A DNA stretch of 6,260 bases from Bacteroidota bacterium (GTDB lineage Bacteria > Bacteroidota > Bacteroidia > Flavobacteriales > Flavobacteriaceae), in contig JAJRPL010000446.1 in the NCBI GenBank assembly GCA_024280815.1, positions 1-6,260 of the forward strand, read 5' to 3'. The notes under the pieces were generated by a model. It ran no database searches. It was given only the letters and a program-made list of their open reading frames with translations, and had not been told where the DNA came from. Position 1 is the first letter of the stretch; each line of letters starts with the position of its first letter. Shown in pieces: positions 5,775-6,260 of the stretch. Both the position numbers and the translations under genes were made by a program.

Positions 5775-6260
5775 CAAAACAAAACTGAAAGATGTAGAAG
5801 TATATGCTTTCCAAAATAGAGAACTCTTTTTAAATTATATAAAAAATAAAAAAAAGATCTTAGTCGCAATAAATGCAGAAAAGATACTCAAAGATGAACC
5901 TAAGCTTTACAATATTATTAACAATAATATTGGATATCCTGATGGAGTAGGGGCGGTAATGGCACTTAGGCAAAAAGGTCTTGATGCAGTGAAGATACCA
6001 GGAAGTGAGTTTTGGCTTGATATTGTAAAAAAGTATGAGAAAGAGAAAACATTTTATTTTGTAGGATCTACACGAGAGGTAATAGAAAGTACAATCAAAA
6101 AACTAAAAATAGATTTCCCTCACATAAACATACTAGGCTATAGAGATGGATTCTTAAAGGATAATGATAAAGAAGAGCTAAAAGAGATACTTGTTCAGTT
6201 AAAACCAGATGTAGTTTTTGTAGCACAAGGTAGTCCACGACAAGAGTTTTTGATGGATGA
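5767..6260 (+). CDS. WecG/TagA/CpsF family (GT26) glycosyltransferase, 3'-partial
   Basis: The family transfers N-acetylmannosamine-type or related sugars onto an undecaprenyl-diphosphate-linked sugar (WecG adds ManNAcA in enterobacterial common antigen; TagA adds ManNAc in wall teichoic acid). In exopolysaccharide loci it often adds an early sugar. The 164 visible residues cover most of the expected 230-250. Motifs in order are AINAEKI (34-40), YPDGVGAVMA (57-66) with the Asp59-Gly pair matching the proposed catalytic Asp of TagA, KIPGSEFW (76-83), FYFVGS (96-101), LGYRDGF (123-129) and AQGSPRQEFLM (153-163). A TAA at 5761-5763 in the same frame forces the start to ATG 5767, with GGGA 9 bases upstream and 8 bp of overlap with the previous gene. 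The C-terminal membrane-targeting tail lies beyond the window. Symbol left blank because the sugar is unknown. Confidence 0.92.
   Translation, partial: MIDKTKLKDVEVYAFQNRELFLNYIKNKKKILVAINAEKILKDEPKLYNIINNNIGYPDGVGAVMALRQKGLDAVKIPGSEFWLDIVKKYEKEKTFYFVGSTREVIESTIKKLKIDFPHINILGYRDGFLKDNDKEELKEILVQLKPDVVFVAQGSPRQEFLMD

Noticed and set aside
5848..5856. A8G run with A AAA AAG (dnaX-like slippery heptamer) in the GT26 gene
   Set aside because: In-register, but the zero frame continues with all GT26 motifs, while the -1 frame ends after 14 codons with no recognisable sequence; a Lys-rich segment explains it.
5576..5869. Minus-strand open frame spanning the end of the second acyltransferase and the GT26 start
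   Set aside because: Opposes two genes with strong motifs and has no supporting signal of its own.
1..6260. CRISPR array, tRNA/rRNA, IS element, toxin-antitoxin or defence system
   Set aside because: No spaced direct repeats, no RNA gene signatures, no transposase or terminal repeats, and every stretch is accounted for by polysaccharide genes.

Overview
The window is a 6.3-kb slice of a surface-polysaccharide biosynthesis locus of the Wzx/Wzy type (O antigen, capsule or exopolysaccharide). All genes lie on the + strand and are packed as one transcription unit. In order they are: a MOP-family flippase (wzx) whose 5' end is outside the window and which is broken by an in-frame TAG; a membrane-embedded Wzy-type polymerase; a GT4-like glycosyltransferase; a frameshifted, shortened remnant of a second GT4 glycosyltransferase; a compact third GT4 glycosyltransferase with a TTG start; two different left-handed beta-helix (hexapeptide-repeat) acyltransferases; and the first 164 codons of a WecG/TagA/CpsF (GT26) glycosyltransferase that runs off the 3' edge.

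The DNA is AT-rich, has AAGG-type ribosome binding sites and favours AGA and ATA codons. Together with a Wzx/Wzy/WecG gene set this suggests a low-GC Gram-negative bacterium, perhaps Campylobacterota, Bacteroidota or a low-GC gammaproteobacterium. I cannot choose among these from the sequence. The outer genes (5' part of wzx, second acyltransferase, wecG-like gene) look richer in G+C than the polymerase and glycosyltransferases in the middle, as is usual for serotype-specific cassettes between more conserved genes.

As a pathway, the glycosyltransferases and the GT26 enzyme would build a repeat unit on an undecaprenyl carrier at the cytoplasmic face. The acyltransferases would acetylate one or two sugars or sugar precursors, Wzx would flip the unit, and Wzy would polymerise it in the periplasm. 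The initiating phosphoglycosyltransferase, sugar-nucleotide synthesis genes and export genes are not in the window.

No gap between genes exceeds 8 bp (2312-2319). No internal promoter, terminator, RNA gene, IS element or CRISPR array was seen. The notable signals are two apparent single-base lesions: a TAG at 576-578 in wzx and a missing T in a T8 tract at 3635-3642. The second lies in a classic U UUU UUA slippery context. Whether these are decay, phase variation, recoding or sequencing error decides whether this locus makes its polymer. No new biological system is evident; this is a recognisable polysaccharide locus with interesting interruptions.
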